This document shows, piece after piece, positions 1-7,351 of a stretch of DNA of 64,000 bases. This stretch comes from UBA1361 sp041656375. GTDB lineage: Bacteria > Bacillota_I > Bacilli_A > RFN20 > CAG-826. The stretch is from NCBI GenBank assembly GCA_964410505.1, contig CAYPGR010000003.1:1-64000 (forward strand). Direction: 5' to 3'. Below the pieces are notes generated by a model, which had not been told where the DNA came from, searched no databases, and worked only from the letters and a program-made list of their open reading frames with translations. The translations under genes were made by a program, and so were the position numbers. Numbering within the stretch: position 1 is the first letter of the stretch; each line of letters opens with the position of its first letter.

Positions 1-52
1 CCCCGACCTTCTGTACGTCAAACAGATGCTCTCCCAGCTGAGCTAAACATCC
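1..52 (-). tRNA. tRNA-Val(GAC), 3' part cut by window edge
   Basis: Read on the minus strand, the acceptor begins GGATGTT at position 52. A canonical D-arm (GCTC...GAGC) follows, then a perfect 5-bp anticodon stem TCTGT/ACAGA around the loop TTGACGT, which gives anticodon GAC (Val). The variable loop and the start of the T-stem run into position 1, so the T-arm, acceptor 3' strand and CCA lie outside the window. Confidence 0.88.
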
Positions 53-111
53 AGCGAGATTTAGTATAAAAGAGGCTCGTTGATTTGTCAACCTTTATAG
101 TTAGAAAACTT

Positions 112-149
112 TTAAAGAAAACCCTGACCACCGTATGGGCGGTCAGGGT
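112..149 (-). terminator. Rho-independent terminator of dps
   Basis: There is a perfect 9-bp inverted repeat ACCCTGACC/GGTCAGGGT at 121-149. On the minus strand it is followed directly by TTTTCTTT. It lies 18 nt downstream of the dps stop codon. Confidence 0.9.
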
Positions 150-166
150 AAGGGTCCTGGTTGTGA

Positions 167-604
167 CTATTTCGCAAGAACGCTATTAAGCATCCAAAGA
201 TGTTTATCGAAACTGCCAACGGTCGTAATCAGAAGGTCAAGCGTAATTTCATCACCTTCTTCTTGGGCAACCTTCATAAGTTCAACAAATTCTTTGCGTA
301 GCAGGGCGAAGTCATCCGCGATGGCTTTGAGCATGCCTTCGGCACTATCAATTCCAATTGCTTCTTTAATTGAAGCGACTGCAAGATAGTCCTTCATCGC
401 ACTCATTGGTTTGCCACCAATCATGAGTAAACGTTCAGCAACGGCGTCATAGAGTTCATTGACTTCATCGTAGAATTCTTCAAATTTTTGATGTAATTGA
501 TAGAATTGTGGTCCTGGAACATACCAGTGGAAGTGGTGTAACTTCACAAAAAACACTGACAAGTTTGCGACTTGTTTATTAAGACCAACGTGTAATTTTG
601 ACAT
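167..604 (-). CDS. dps: Dps family DNA-protecting ferritin
   Basis: 145 aa, the usual length for Dps mini-ferritins, which form 12-subunit shells that oxidise and store iron and shield DNA in stress. The inter-subunit ferroxidase ligands are visible with exact family spacing: His26, His38, Asp53 and Glu57 (steps of 12, 15 and 4), next to a LHHFHWY segment. The start at 604 is chosen because a perfect AGGAGG (612-617) lies 7 nt upstream. An in-frame ATG at 649 would add 15 residues and has no ribosome site. The gene is monocistronic, with its own terminator 18 nt past the stop, and sits beside a tRNA-Val gene on the same strand. Confidence 0.95.
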   Translation of the reverse strand: MSKLHVGLNKQVANLSVFFVKLHHFHWYVPGPQFYQLHQKFEEFYDEVNELYDAVAERLLMIGGKPMSAMKDYLAVASIKEAIGIDSAEGMLKAIADDFALLRKEFVELMKVAQEEGDEITLDLLITTVGSFDKHLWMLNSVLAK

Positions 605-703
605 TTTGTGTCCTCCTTTTTCTTTTATTATTATACCACCCATAACCAAAGATAAACGAAAAGTGCCTCTATAAATATTTCTTATAATAATGAAGCATTA
701 GCA

Positions 704-732
704 TTGAAATATTTGATAGTTTGATGTATAAT
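704..732 (+). promoter_or_regulatory. Sigma-A-like promoter for the small structured transcript
   Basis: TTGAAA (704-709), 17-nt spacer, TATAAT (727-732). The predicted start is near 738-739. The only thing downstream before a terminator is the short ORF at 800-868. Confidence 0.7.
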
Positions 733-799
733 AAGCTTATAAGTGAGAAATCGCTTATCACCCCCCACAAAACTAAGAAGACGTAAAGGAGGTGTTAAG

Positions 800-868
800 A
801 TGCGTAAATTCTTAAACAAAGTAGCGAAGCTATTAATAGACCAAGTACTATTCACTTCGCGCCTCTAA
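800..868 (+). CDS. 22-aa cationic, amphipathic peptide ORF
   Basis: ATG at 800 is preceded at 5 nt by AAAGGAGGTG (785-794), a near-perfect anti-16S match and the strongest ribosome site in this part of the window. That argues the ORF is really translated. The peptide starts MRKFLNKVAKLL and ends FTSRL. It has basic residues at 2, 3, 7, 10 and 21 and one acid, and hydrophobic residues are spaced so that a helix would be amphipathic. There is no repeated codon run typical of amino-acid leader peptides. Possible roles are a membrane-active or toxin-like peptide, or a leader whose translation controls the following hairpins. The function is not known. Confidence 0.45.
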   Translation: MRKFLNKVAKLLIDQVLFTSRL

Positions 869-917
869 CTTGCTACCAAGCAGGTTAGGGCCAACCGCCC
901 TTCGGGGGCTTTTTTTA
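865..917 (+). terminator. Hairpin plus Rho-independent terminator of the small transcript
   Basis: A 9-bp stem (CTAACTTGC/GCAGGTTAG, one G-U pair) at 865-888 is followed by a GC-rich hairpin, GCCC (897-900)/GGGC (906-909), and eight T residues (910-917). It separates the small ORF from the lipoprotein gene at 983. Confidence 0.75.
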
Positions 918-945
918 TATTCTATTGCATTTCTGATATCGGGTT

Positions 946-976
946 TTAAAACCGTTTATATAATATATATAGGAGG
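946..976 (+). promoter_or_regulatory. Promoter -10, possible operator and ribosome site of the 983 lipoprotein
   Basis: TATAAT at 959-964 puts the transcript start next to AGGAGG (971-976), 6 nt before the ATG. TTAAAACCGTTTATA (946-960) overlaps the -10. It resembles TTAAAACCGCTTTA at 51699-51712 in the leader of the minus-strand amylase, so it may be an operator. No clear -35 is visible. Confidence 0.4.
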
Positions 977-982
977 CTATAT

Positions 983-1927
983 ATGAATACACGTCACATT
1001 AAAATGTTGTTTGTCGCACTCACCTTACCTTTTTTAACTGGGTGTGCCTTTATCGATAACTTAGTTAATGGTATCGCCCTTAACGCTATTTTCAGTAGTG
1101 ACTTTATCCTTAACCGGGTCGCGTTTACAAGTGGTGAAGCGAGTTTTGAACAATACGATCCAAAACCAACGAGCAATGATAAACGCGGTGATTTAACGTA
1201 TGGCCTTGAAGCTTTAGTCATCCCAAAAACCATTGAGACCTCACAATTTGGTTTCGATGTAAAAATTGATTTTGAACTAACCTTTGCAGGCACCAGTGAA
1301 AGTTACTTCTACCGTGAAGACTATGCCGCCCCTGAAGGTGAAAGCGACATCAATTTCACTGCCGAAATACTTTATCCTGTCGGGAGCGTAACACCACCCA
1401 CGAGCATTGAGGATATTGCAACATACTTAAATGTCGAACGAATGCTCGATTTCCACAGTGAAACAACCCGCGATGTGGAAATCACAATCAAGGGTACTGC
1501 TGGCACCAAAACTAAATCGCAAACCTTCTATCTCAATTTAAATAATGAAGGCATCACCCTCCCTGGCGGTGAAGATGTTGATATTGATCTTGATTATGCA
1601 CTAGTGGTGACTAAAGACGCGGAAGAAAAGTCGCTTGATGTCACCATCCCTAAAGAAGATGTTAGTAGTGGATACGCGATTCCTCTTCAAGTTATGTGGG
1701 TTGAATTAGGAAAAAGCGGTGTCCACGGTAATCTAACAATTACCATCGAAGGACTTGTTACTGAAGATTATGACCTCACCTTACCTGAACTAACTTTACC
1801 ACTTGATGTGATTGTCAATGAAACCTTAGTGGAATACCCTGTGACCGTTACTTTAAAAACGGGTAAACCCGTCCCAACCGAAGATCTCACCATCACTTTT
1901 AAAGCGATGGTAACGATTCCTTCTTAA
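983..1927 (+). CDS. Lipoprotein with a single copy of a novel repeat domain
   Basis: 314 aa. The type II signal peptide ends with lipobox LTGC (Cys21), so it is predicted to sit on the outer face of the membrane. The body is beta-rich with no recognised catalytic motif. Residues about 25-185 align by eye with each of the four repeats of the lipoprotein at 37356-39521. Shared landmarks are an xxAIFSSDFILN-type opening, GLE..V.PK, ETS.....KIDF, a PVG turn, a short helix after SIED, and KGTAGTK...FYLNL. Residues about 190-314 are a second beta-rich part without cysteines. AGGAGG lies 6 nt before the ATG. Function is unknown. The paralogy is seen by eye and not tested by profile search. Confidence 0.8.
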   Translation: MNTRHIKMLFVALTLPFLTGCAFIDNLVNGIALNAIFSSDFILNRVAFTSGEASFEQYDPKPTSNDKRGDLTYGLEALVIPKTIETSQFGFDVKIDFELTFAGTSESYFYREDYAAPEGESDINFTAEILYPVGSVTPPTSIEDIATYLNVERMLDFHSETTRDVEITIKGTAGTKTKSQTFYLNLNNEGITLPGGEDVDIDLDYALVVTKDAEEKSLDVTIPKEDVSSGYAIPLQVMWVELGKSGVHGNLTITIEGLVTEDYDLTLPELTLPLDVIVNETLVEYPVTVTLKTGKPVPTEDLTITFKAMVTIPS

Positions 1928-1999
1928 CTACCCATCATCAATTAATATTTTTTCTAAATATAAACTATTTTAAATCCATATCATCATATAAAATTTAGA

Positions 2000-2013
2000 T
2001 GAAAACGTTTTCT
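2000..2013 (+). promoter_or_regulatory. CRE-like (LacI/CcpA-family) operator
   Basis: TGAAAACGTTTTCT contains the perfect palindrome GAAAACGTTTTC. It matches the catabolite-responsive element pattern TGWNANCGNTNWCA except at the last base. It lies about 72 nt upstream of the 2085 lipoprotein start, near a possible -10 TACAAT at 2048-2053. This suggests sugar-dependent control of that gene. Confidence 0.55.
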
Positions 2014-2084
2014 ATTTTTTTCTTGTAAATAATGAGTCTAAATGTACTACAATATATTTTGCATATTTTAAAAAGGAGACAATA

Positions 2085-3512
2085 ATGAATAACAAAAAAA
2101 TATTGCTGCCTGTTTTATTAGCCACACTCGTATTAGGTGGTTGTAAACCAAGCACATCTGATTCAAAATCAGAAGACGTTTCGAATGGTGACGGACAATT
2201 ACTCATTGACCAAGGTTATACCAAATCAACCGGCTGGCCAAATGGTGTCATTGCAAGTTACCTATCCGCCATGGGAGTAAGTGAAACCCTCCCTAGCTTC
2301 ACAACCTCACGTGAAGTATTCTATGCTGAGTATATTGACGAACAATTATTTGGCCAAGAAATTATCGAAGTTGCCGTCTTAGACGCCACCAACGATACTC
2401 TTAATGCATTTCACACTTTACTTGATGGTGCAAGTTTCGTTCTTGATCCAGAAAGCAGTCTTGAAGAAGGATTTATCTTCATGTCCAACACTGCCGAAAC
2501 CATTGCCATCTATGCTGAAGTCTTCCCTACCGAAGAAGGTTGGCCGGCAGCCACTCACTTCTTCATTGCTGGTTTTGGTGAAGTTGATCCTGGAACAAGT
2601 GAAGAACCTGGCACGAGTGAAGAACCTGGAACCAGTTTCCCAGACGTCGGTAGTGAAGTCACCGAAGGTGCTTTAGCCGGCATGTTCCAACATACAGGTT
2701 GGCCAACTGCTGCAATTAATGCTTACTTAAATGTTTTTAAGATTACTTTATCAATCCCATCCTTAACTGTCAGTGGTAGTACTTATACCTACGTCGTTAC
2801 CGATGACGAAAACTTCCCTGATCCATATTTATTTATGATTGTTCCAGGAAGTGACCGTTCAACTGAATATGGTACCGCCTTAACCGCTGCCGGTTTTACA
2901 GTTGAAGCTGACATTGAAGATCCAACTTACTTCTTTGCCTTTGATGCCGCTGAAACCGTTTTAGTGGAATACTATTATGATATTGAAGGCGACGGATATC
3001 CAGCCGGTATGTATATGTTCGTTTCTGCCCTTGTTGAAGGCGGAGATGGCGATGGTGAAGTGCCACCACCAGTTAATACTGAAGGTGCTATTAAATTAAG
3101 TTTCGCCACTGAAGCAACCATTAGTGGTGCAAAAAGTTCAGCTACCACGACTTGGGCTGTCAGCAACCTTACCTTCAAAGTTGAAAAAGATCAATCAACT
3201 GTCAATGTTGGCAACTTTGAAAACTCATCAAAGCCAGAAGGTTATTTTGCTAACCCAGTTCGTATTTATGCTGCACAAGTGATTACCTTAACCGCTCCAA
3301 CCGGACAATTAATCCAACAAATCGCTTTTACCACGGATAGTGCCCATGCTTCAAGCGTGGAGTCATTATCAAATTCTGCCCCTGCCGGTGTCACCGTCAG
3401 CACGTCATCAAATGTTGTAACATTTACTGTTACCAGTCCAAAAGCAAGCCTCAGCTTCATTGCGGCCGCACAATTCCGCTTAATGGAATTAACGGTTTAC
3501 TTCGCCGCGTAA
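2085..3512 (+). CDS. Lipoprotein with duplicated GWP domain and C-terminal beta domain
   Basis: 475 aa. Signal peptide with lipobox VLGGC (Cys20). Two related segments, residues about 45-165 and 205-315, each open with a TGWP...I..YL motif (TKSTGWPNGVIASYL and QHTGWPTAAINAYL). They share later features: a Y.V..D...F segment, LxGA/TAAGF and an F.F...AETV..Y stretch. A PGTSEE triple repeat (about 170-185) and a GDGDGEVPPP linker separate the parts. The C-terminal about 140 residues are beta-rich with NPVRIYA and an LIQQIAFTT strand, as in small jelly-roll or carbohydrate-binding-like domains. No active site is recognised. A CRE-like palindrome upstream and the starch context make a glycan-binding role possible, but this is inference. 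Confidence 0.75.
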   Translation: MNNKKILLPVLLATLVLGGCKPSTSDSKSEDVSNGDGQLLIDQGYTKSTGWPNGVIASYLSAMGVSETLPSFTTSREVFYAEYIDEQLFGQEIIEVAVLDATNDTLNAFHTLLDGASFVLDPESSLEEGFIFMSNTAETIAIYAEVFPTEEGWPAATHFFIAGFGEVDPGTSEEPGTSEEPGTSFPDVGSEVTEGALAGMFQHTGWPTAAINAYLNVFKITLSIPSLTVSGSTYTYVVTDDENFPDPYLFMIVPGSDRSTEYGTALTAAGFTVEADIEDPTYFFAFDAAETVLVEYYYDIEGDGYPAGMYMFVSALVEGGDGDGEVPPPVNTEGAIKLSFATEATISGAKSSATTTWAVSNLTFKVEKDQSTVNVGNFENSSKPEGYFANPVRIYAAQVITLTAPTGQLIQQIAFTTDSAHASSVESLSNSAPAGVTVSTSSNVVTFTVTSPKASLSFIAAAQFRLMELTVYFAA

Positions 3513-3535
3513 TTAGCGACTAAAAATCAAAAATA

Positions 3536-3565
3536 AAAGGCTCACCTCGGTGAGCCTTATTTTAT
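3536..3565. terminator. Bidirectional terminator between convergent genes
   Basis: AAGGCTCACC/GGTGAGCCTT (3537-3546/3549-3558) is followed by TTATTTTAT on plus. On minus it is followed by TTTATTTTTGA. It serves the plus-strand lipoprotein and the minus-strand nuclease gene facing it. Confidence 0.85.
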
Positions 3566-3603
3566 ATCCTAATGAGTGATTTTAGTCTCTTGAAGAACAA
3601 AAG

Positions 3604-5085
3604 CTATCGTTTCGACTTTGATTTTGATTTGATGGTTTTTTTAATCTTTTTAACGACTTTTTTTCTATTCTTTTTGTTAAGTGAAAGAAAAATGAGGATG
3701 AAGATGATGAATATGATGGCCGCACCAACGCCAAGAAGAATGATGGTTTGGTTATCAACCCCCATCGGTGGCGTGGGTTCTTCATCTTCACTCGTTGCGG
3801 GTTGACTGACATTAATTGAATAAGAAGCTGTTTTAGTCACTTCATTTTCCGTATAAGTAACGGTAATGACTTGCTCACCAAATGTTGTCAATTTCGTATC
3901 ATCTTCCATACTAACTGTATAGTCAAAAATACGTTCAACACGCTCATTATTATAATGCGCATAAACAACAAGACCCTGGGTATCAAAAGATTCATTAACG
4001 ACGTAGTCTTTCTTAACATGGGTCGTATCAAGCGTGATATGGGTTAAAAGCGCATCCTCATTCGACCCAACACTAGATTGATTAGGGGCATTTGAGGCGC
4101 CAGTTCCCGTATAAGTTGGATCATAAGCAATACGGGCCCACTGCGGATAATCAATAAATGGATTTCGATTTAATTGATAATTATTCGCAATCAGGTTATT
4201 TCGACGAATTTCATAATCATCGACCGGATCAAGTTCATGCCACGCTAAAAGCGTATCAAGAATACCCGCCTTTCCAGTAATCGTTGTGGTTGCGGTATGG
4301 GCGTTTAGCGAAGTGTTTACTAATTCAAGTTTCGGATGAAGGGCATCGATATATTCATAATATCGGGCGGGCATATAAAACATTGCGCGTGCGACATCAC
4401 CCTTATATTCATCAAGCGGTTCAAATACTTTATTAGGAGAACCGTCGACATAGCCATTGCGTCCCACTGGGGTATCTTTATCACTTAAGTAATGAGTAAT
4501 ACCTGTCTCTGGCACCCCAAAACTATAATTTGAATGGGCATTTTGATTACCACGAACATCACTGGGGAGGAGGGAATGAAAATCACTACCTGCACCGCCA
4601 GAGCGCCCAAAATTTCCTAACGATTGAGCCCAAACGTGTTCTTTATCAAAACTAACGCGACTTGCACCGACGTTACGAAAACGGTCGGCAGTCGTTATAT
4701 CATCGTTATAATCCGCGTAGAGTTTGCGAATAAAACCATTATCGGCTGAATAATTAAAGTTTTCGACATTAGCAGGAGAAACCGTGTCAAGGGCATCAAG
4801 TTCCCAGTTTCGATCGATAATTTTATAGATGTAGCGATGCGTACTATTATCATAGTCATATTCGTTGTGGTCTTTAATAACACTATATAAGAAGGATACC
4901 AGTTGATCACCACTTTTACCTTCTACACCAGCGTAATAGGCCGCGACTTCGGCATCCGTCGCATTGGTCATATCGATCGCGGTCGGCATCGGTGTAGCGG
5001 CCCTTGTCGAATGATACTTGCTTGGCCCAAACTGAACCATCGCCATCAATAATGTCATAATCGCGAGGAATTTTCTTACTCTCAT
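3604..5085 (-). CDS. Membrane-anchored extracellular endonuclease (EndA/NucM type) with Ig-like domain
   Basis: 493 aa. An N-terminal signal peptide (1-30) is followed by an endonuclease I domain. The metal/His signature is visible as SFDKEHVWAQSLGNFG and DFHSLLPSD...GNQNAHSNYSFG, the latter carrying the Asn metal ligands of the beta-beta-alpha-metal family. Residues about 345-425 form a bacterial Ig-like (Big) module containing TYTEN. Next come an acidic linker, one transmembrane helix (about 443-467) and an extremely basic tail of Lys/Arg/Ser. There is no LPXTG motif, so it is tethered by the helix. It is predicted to cut extracellular DNA or RNA at the cell surface for nutrient or nucleotide salvage. 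The start has AAAGGAG 8 nt upstream. Wall-less environmental relatives are known for DNA feeding, which fits but is inference. Confidence 0.88.
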   Translation of the reverse strand: MRVRKFLAIMTLLMAMVQFGPSKYHSTRAATPMPTAIDMTNATDAEVAAYYAGVEGKSGDQLVSFLYSVIKDHNEYDYDNSTHRYIYKIIDRNWELDALDTVSPANVENFNYSADNGFIRKLYADYNDDITTADRFRNVGASRVSFDKEHVWAQSLGNFGRSGGAGSDFHSLLPSDVRGNQNAHSNYSFGVPETGITHYLSDKDTPVGRNGYVDGSPNKVFEPLDEYKGDVARAMFYMPARYYEYIDALHPKLELVNTSLNAHTATTTITGKAGILDTLLAWHELDPVDDYEIRRNNLIANNYQLNRNPFIDYPQWARIAYDPTYTGTGASNAPNQSSVGSNEDALLTHITLDTTHVKKDYVVNESFDTQGLVVYAHYNNERVERIFDYTVSMEDDTKLTTFGEQVITVTYTENEVTKTASYSINVSQPATSEDEEPTPPMGVDNQTIILLGVGAAIIFIIFILIFLSLNKKNRKKVVKKIKKTIKSKSKSKR

Positions 5086-5253
5086 ATATATCTCCTTTGA
5101 TTTTGATAGGTGCCCTCAAATTATATCAATAATGATATAAGAAGCAACCACCGCGCCTAAACCATACTTTCATGAAAATAGCTATTCAAGACAATATTGG
5201 CACCAATTATTCTTTATAAGTATTAAAATAAATGGGATTATAGGAAGGGAAAG
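5086..5253. other. Divergent intergenic region, nuclease/ktrB
   Basis: 168 nt between divergent genes, AT-rich. The ktrB side carries AGGAAGGGAAAG just before the ATG, and the nuclease side carries AAAGGAGATATAT before its ATG. I see no strong -35/-10 pair and no structure resembling a c-di-AMP (ydaO) riboswitch, which often precedes ktr genes. Confidence 0.4.
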
Positions 5254-6579
5254 ATGAGCAACAACCACAAACCAAATAAACGATTATCACCATACTTCTT
5301 AATCGTCTTCTCATTCTTAGCCTTAATTCTTTTAGGTGGTTTTTTACTATCGCTTCCAATTTCATCAAATCCAAGTGCGAATTTTAGTGTCATTGATGCC
5401 TTCTTTGTTGCGACATCCGCTGTGACCATTACAGGGTTAGTTCCCGTTGTTGATTTATCCATTACCTTGACGCTATTTGGCAAAATTGTGCTTGGTCTGT
5501 TAATTCAATTGGGTGGTTTAGGGATTATTACTTTAACGATTTTTATTATGATTCTCATTGGCGCCAAAATCGGCATTACGAACCGCGTTTTAATACGCGA
5601 AAACTTGAATATGAAAAGTGTTTCTGGCGTCGTCAGTTTGATTAAAAAAATAATTCTCATTACCTTCATTATTGAGTTACTTGGTTTTATCATAAACCTC
5701 ATTGTATTTGTGCCAATATATCCACTTGGAAAAGCAATCGGCATTAGTGCCTTTCATGCAATATCTTCTTTTAATAATGCCGGTTTTGACTTGCTTCCTG
5801 GGGCAGGGTTAGTGGCCCACAATGGCAATGTATTATTAATGATCAATACCGGTTTATTAATCATTCTCGGTGGACTTGGTTTCATTGTTATTTTAGATCT
5901 TTTAAAGAAGAAATCATTCCGCGGATTAACGATCCACACCCGCATTGTGTTAATGATGAATTTAATTCTTTGGGTTGGGGGCGGATTGTTATTAAAACTC
6001 GGACAATTCGGCTATCAATCAATTACGTGGCTTGATGCGTTTGTGCTTGCAATCAGCACTCGAACAGCCGGTATACCAATCGTTGATATGGGCATATTGA
6101 CCAACTTCAACGGCCTCGTATTAATCATTTTAATGTTCATTGGTGGATCTCCGAGTTCTACCGCTGGCGGGGTTAAAACAACGACTATTTTTACCATCTT
6201 TAAAACCGTCTATTCGTTTGCGACTGGGCGTGAAGCGAAAACCCAAAATCGACGGATCAGCGATGCTTCAAAACGAAAGGCTTTTGTCCTCCTTTCTATT
6301 GCCGTCACGATTGTCATGGCGGGGACATTACTCATTCTTTTATTTGAGGAAATATCGATTGGACAAGCCATCTTTGAAATCGTCTCGGCTGGTAGTAATA
6401 CAGGTTACTCACTTGGCCTTACTCCGACTTTAGGGACCCCTAGTAAGCTCGTCGTCATGTTGGTGATGTTTATTGGTCGGGTTGGCCCCGTCACCATCAT
6501 CACTTTATTCAACCGTAATTGGTATAAAGTCTCAACGCAAAATATCACATACTTGGAAGAAAGAATTATAATAGGATAG
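5254..6579 (+). CDS. ktrB: KtrB potassium/sodium uptake membrane subunit
   Basis: 441 aa, normal for KtrB and shorter than TrkH. This is the ion-conducting membrane subunit that imports K+ together with Na+. The four membrane-pore-membrane repeats are visible from their pore loops: TSAVTITGL, SSFNNAGFD, STRTAGI and SAGSNTGYS, each with the selectivity-filter Gly. Hydrophobic helices fill the rest and the C-terminus is the short type. It is followed 10 nt later by ktrA, so the two form an operon giving the KtrAB complex. Ribosome site AGGAAGGGAAAG. Possible jobs are osmotic adaptation and membrane potential control, which are especially important without a rigid wall (inference). Confidence 0.94.
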   Translation: MSNNHKPNKRLSPYFLIVFSFLALILLGGFLLSLPISSNPSANFSVIDAFFVATSAVTITGLVPVVDLSITLTLFGKIVLGLLIQLGGLGIITLTIFIMILIGAKIGITNRVLIRENLNMKSVSGVVSLIKKIILITFIIELLGFIINLIVFVPIYPLGKAIGISAFHAISSFNNAGFDLLPGAGLVAHNGNVLLMINTGLLIILGGLGFIVILDLLKKKSFRGLTIHTRIVLMMNLILWVGGGLLLKLGQFGYQSITWLDAFVLAISTRTAGIPIVDMGILTNFNGLVLIILMFIGGSPSSTAGGVKTTTIFTIFKTVYSFATGREAKTQNRRISDASKRKAFVLLSIAVTIVMAGTLLILLFEEISIGQAIFEIVSAGSNTGYSLGLTPTLGTPSKLVVMLVMFIGRVGPVTIITLFNRNWYKVSTQNITYLEERIIIG

Positions 6580-6589
6580 AGGGAAAAAT

Positions 6590-7255
6590 ATGAGAAAAAG
6601 TATCGCCATTATTGGTTTAAGTCGCTTTGGCATTAGTTTAGTCGAAGCCTTCAGTGAACTTGATGTCGATTTAGTCGCCATCGATATGGAAGAAGAACAA
6701 GTTAGAAAAGCAGGTGAGTTCATTCAAAATGCCTTTATCGCTGACTCAACGAGTCTTGAAAGTTTAAAAGAAGCGGGTATCGGTAACGTCGATCATGCCA
6801 TTGTCGCCATTGGTCAAAATGAACGAACCAATCTCACAACGAGCATTATTTCTGTCATTAAACTAAAAGAGCTTGGCGTCAAACAAATTACAGCACGCGC
6901 TGATGATGATGATTACGCTGAAGTTTTAACATTAGTCGGTGCGACAAACATTGTCATGCCACTTTCGATCGCCGCTGAACGGATTGCCAGCAAAATTGCC
7001 GCTGGAAACGTTCTTGATTACTTCAATGTGCGGAAAGATTATGACATTTACGAAGTAAAAATTGCCAAAGACTTTAAATCATTACCAATTATTGAGCTTA
7101 ACGGACGGGCAAAATATAACATAAACATTCTCTTAATTGAACGCGGAAAATCACTCTTAATCCCAAACAAGGAAACGATTCTTGAACCAGGAGATGAAAT
7201 TTTTATCTTTGGAAAAAAACAAGATGTTTCAAAAGTGATCGCCCTTTTCAGTTAA
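6590..7255 (+). CDS. ktrA: KtrA cytosolic RCK regulatory subunit
   Basis: 221 aa, the standard length. The N-terminal Rossmann RCK_N domain carries GLSRFG (Gly9-Gly14) and the acidic residue Asp32 at the end of strand 2, which binds the adenosine ribose of ATP/NAD. A C-terminal RCK_C domain (about 140-221) could bind c-di-AMP. It assembles as an octameric ring under KtrB and gates it. The gene starts 10 nt after ktrB with GAGGG as ribosome site. There is no clear terminator before the next promoter at 7297. Confidence 0.94.
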   Translation: MRKSIAIIGLSRFGISLVEAFSELDVDLVAIDMEEEQVRKAGEFIQNAFIADSTSLESLKEAGIGNVDHAIVAIGQNERTNLTTSIISVIKLKELGVKQITARADDDDYAEVLTLVGATNIVMPLSIAAERIASKIAAGNVLDYFNVRKDYDIYEVKIAKDFKSLPIIELNGRAKYNINILLIERGKSLLIPNKETILEPGDEIFIFGKKQDVSKVIALFS

Positions 7256-7296
7256 TCATTATCAACTTTATTCGCATTCCATCTCTAAATTTTAAG

Positions 7297-7324
7297 TTGT
7301 GTACATATAAACTTGTGTTATCAT
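7297..7324 (+). promoter_or_regulatory. Promoter of the sugar-ABC ATPase gene
   Basis: TTGTGT (7297-7302), 16-nt spacer, TATCAT (7319-7324). It is followed 27 nt later by the ATG, with AAAGGAG in between. No CRE-like palindrome is seen here, unlike the binding-protein promoter. Confidence 0.5.
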
Positions 7325-7351
7325 AAAATTAAATATCAAAGGAGTTATCAC

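Larger units (their letters stand above)
738..917 (+). ncRNA. Structured ~180-nt transcript carrying a 22-codon ORF
   Basis: A promoter at 704-732 and a terminator at 897-917 delimit a short RNA with several hairpins. ATAAGC (730-735) pairs with GCTTAT (752-757) and overlaps the start site. GCGAAG (824-829) pairs with CTTCGC (855-860), with AATAG (835-839)/CTATT (848-852) inside it. A 9-bp stem 865-873/880-888 with loop TACCAA comes next. The ORF at 800-868 starts in single-stranded sequence and its stop codon is inside the last stem. It could be an attenuator leader, a dual-function sRNA, or the mRNA of a small membrane peptide. I do not recognise an RNA family. Confidence 0.5.

Noticed and set aside
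135..389. 84-codon plus-strand ORF over the dps gene
   Set aside because: It is antisense to a well supported Dps gene with intact ferroxidase spacing and has no ribosome site.
5086..5253. c-di-AMP (ydaO) riboswitch before ktrB
   Set aside because: The region is only 168 nt, divergent, and shows none of the long paired architecture of that riboswitch.
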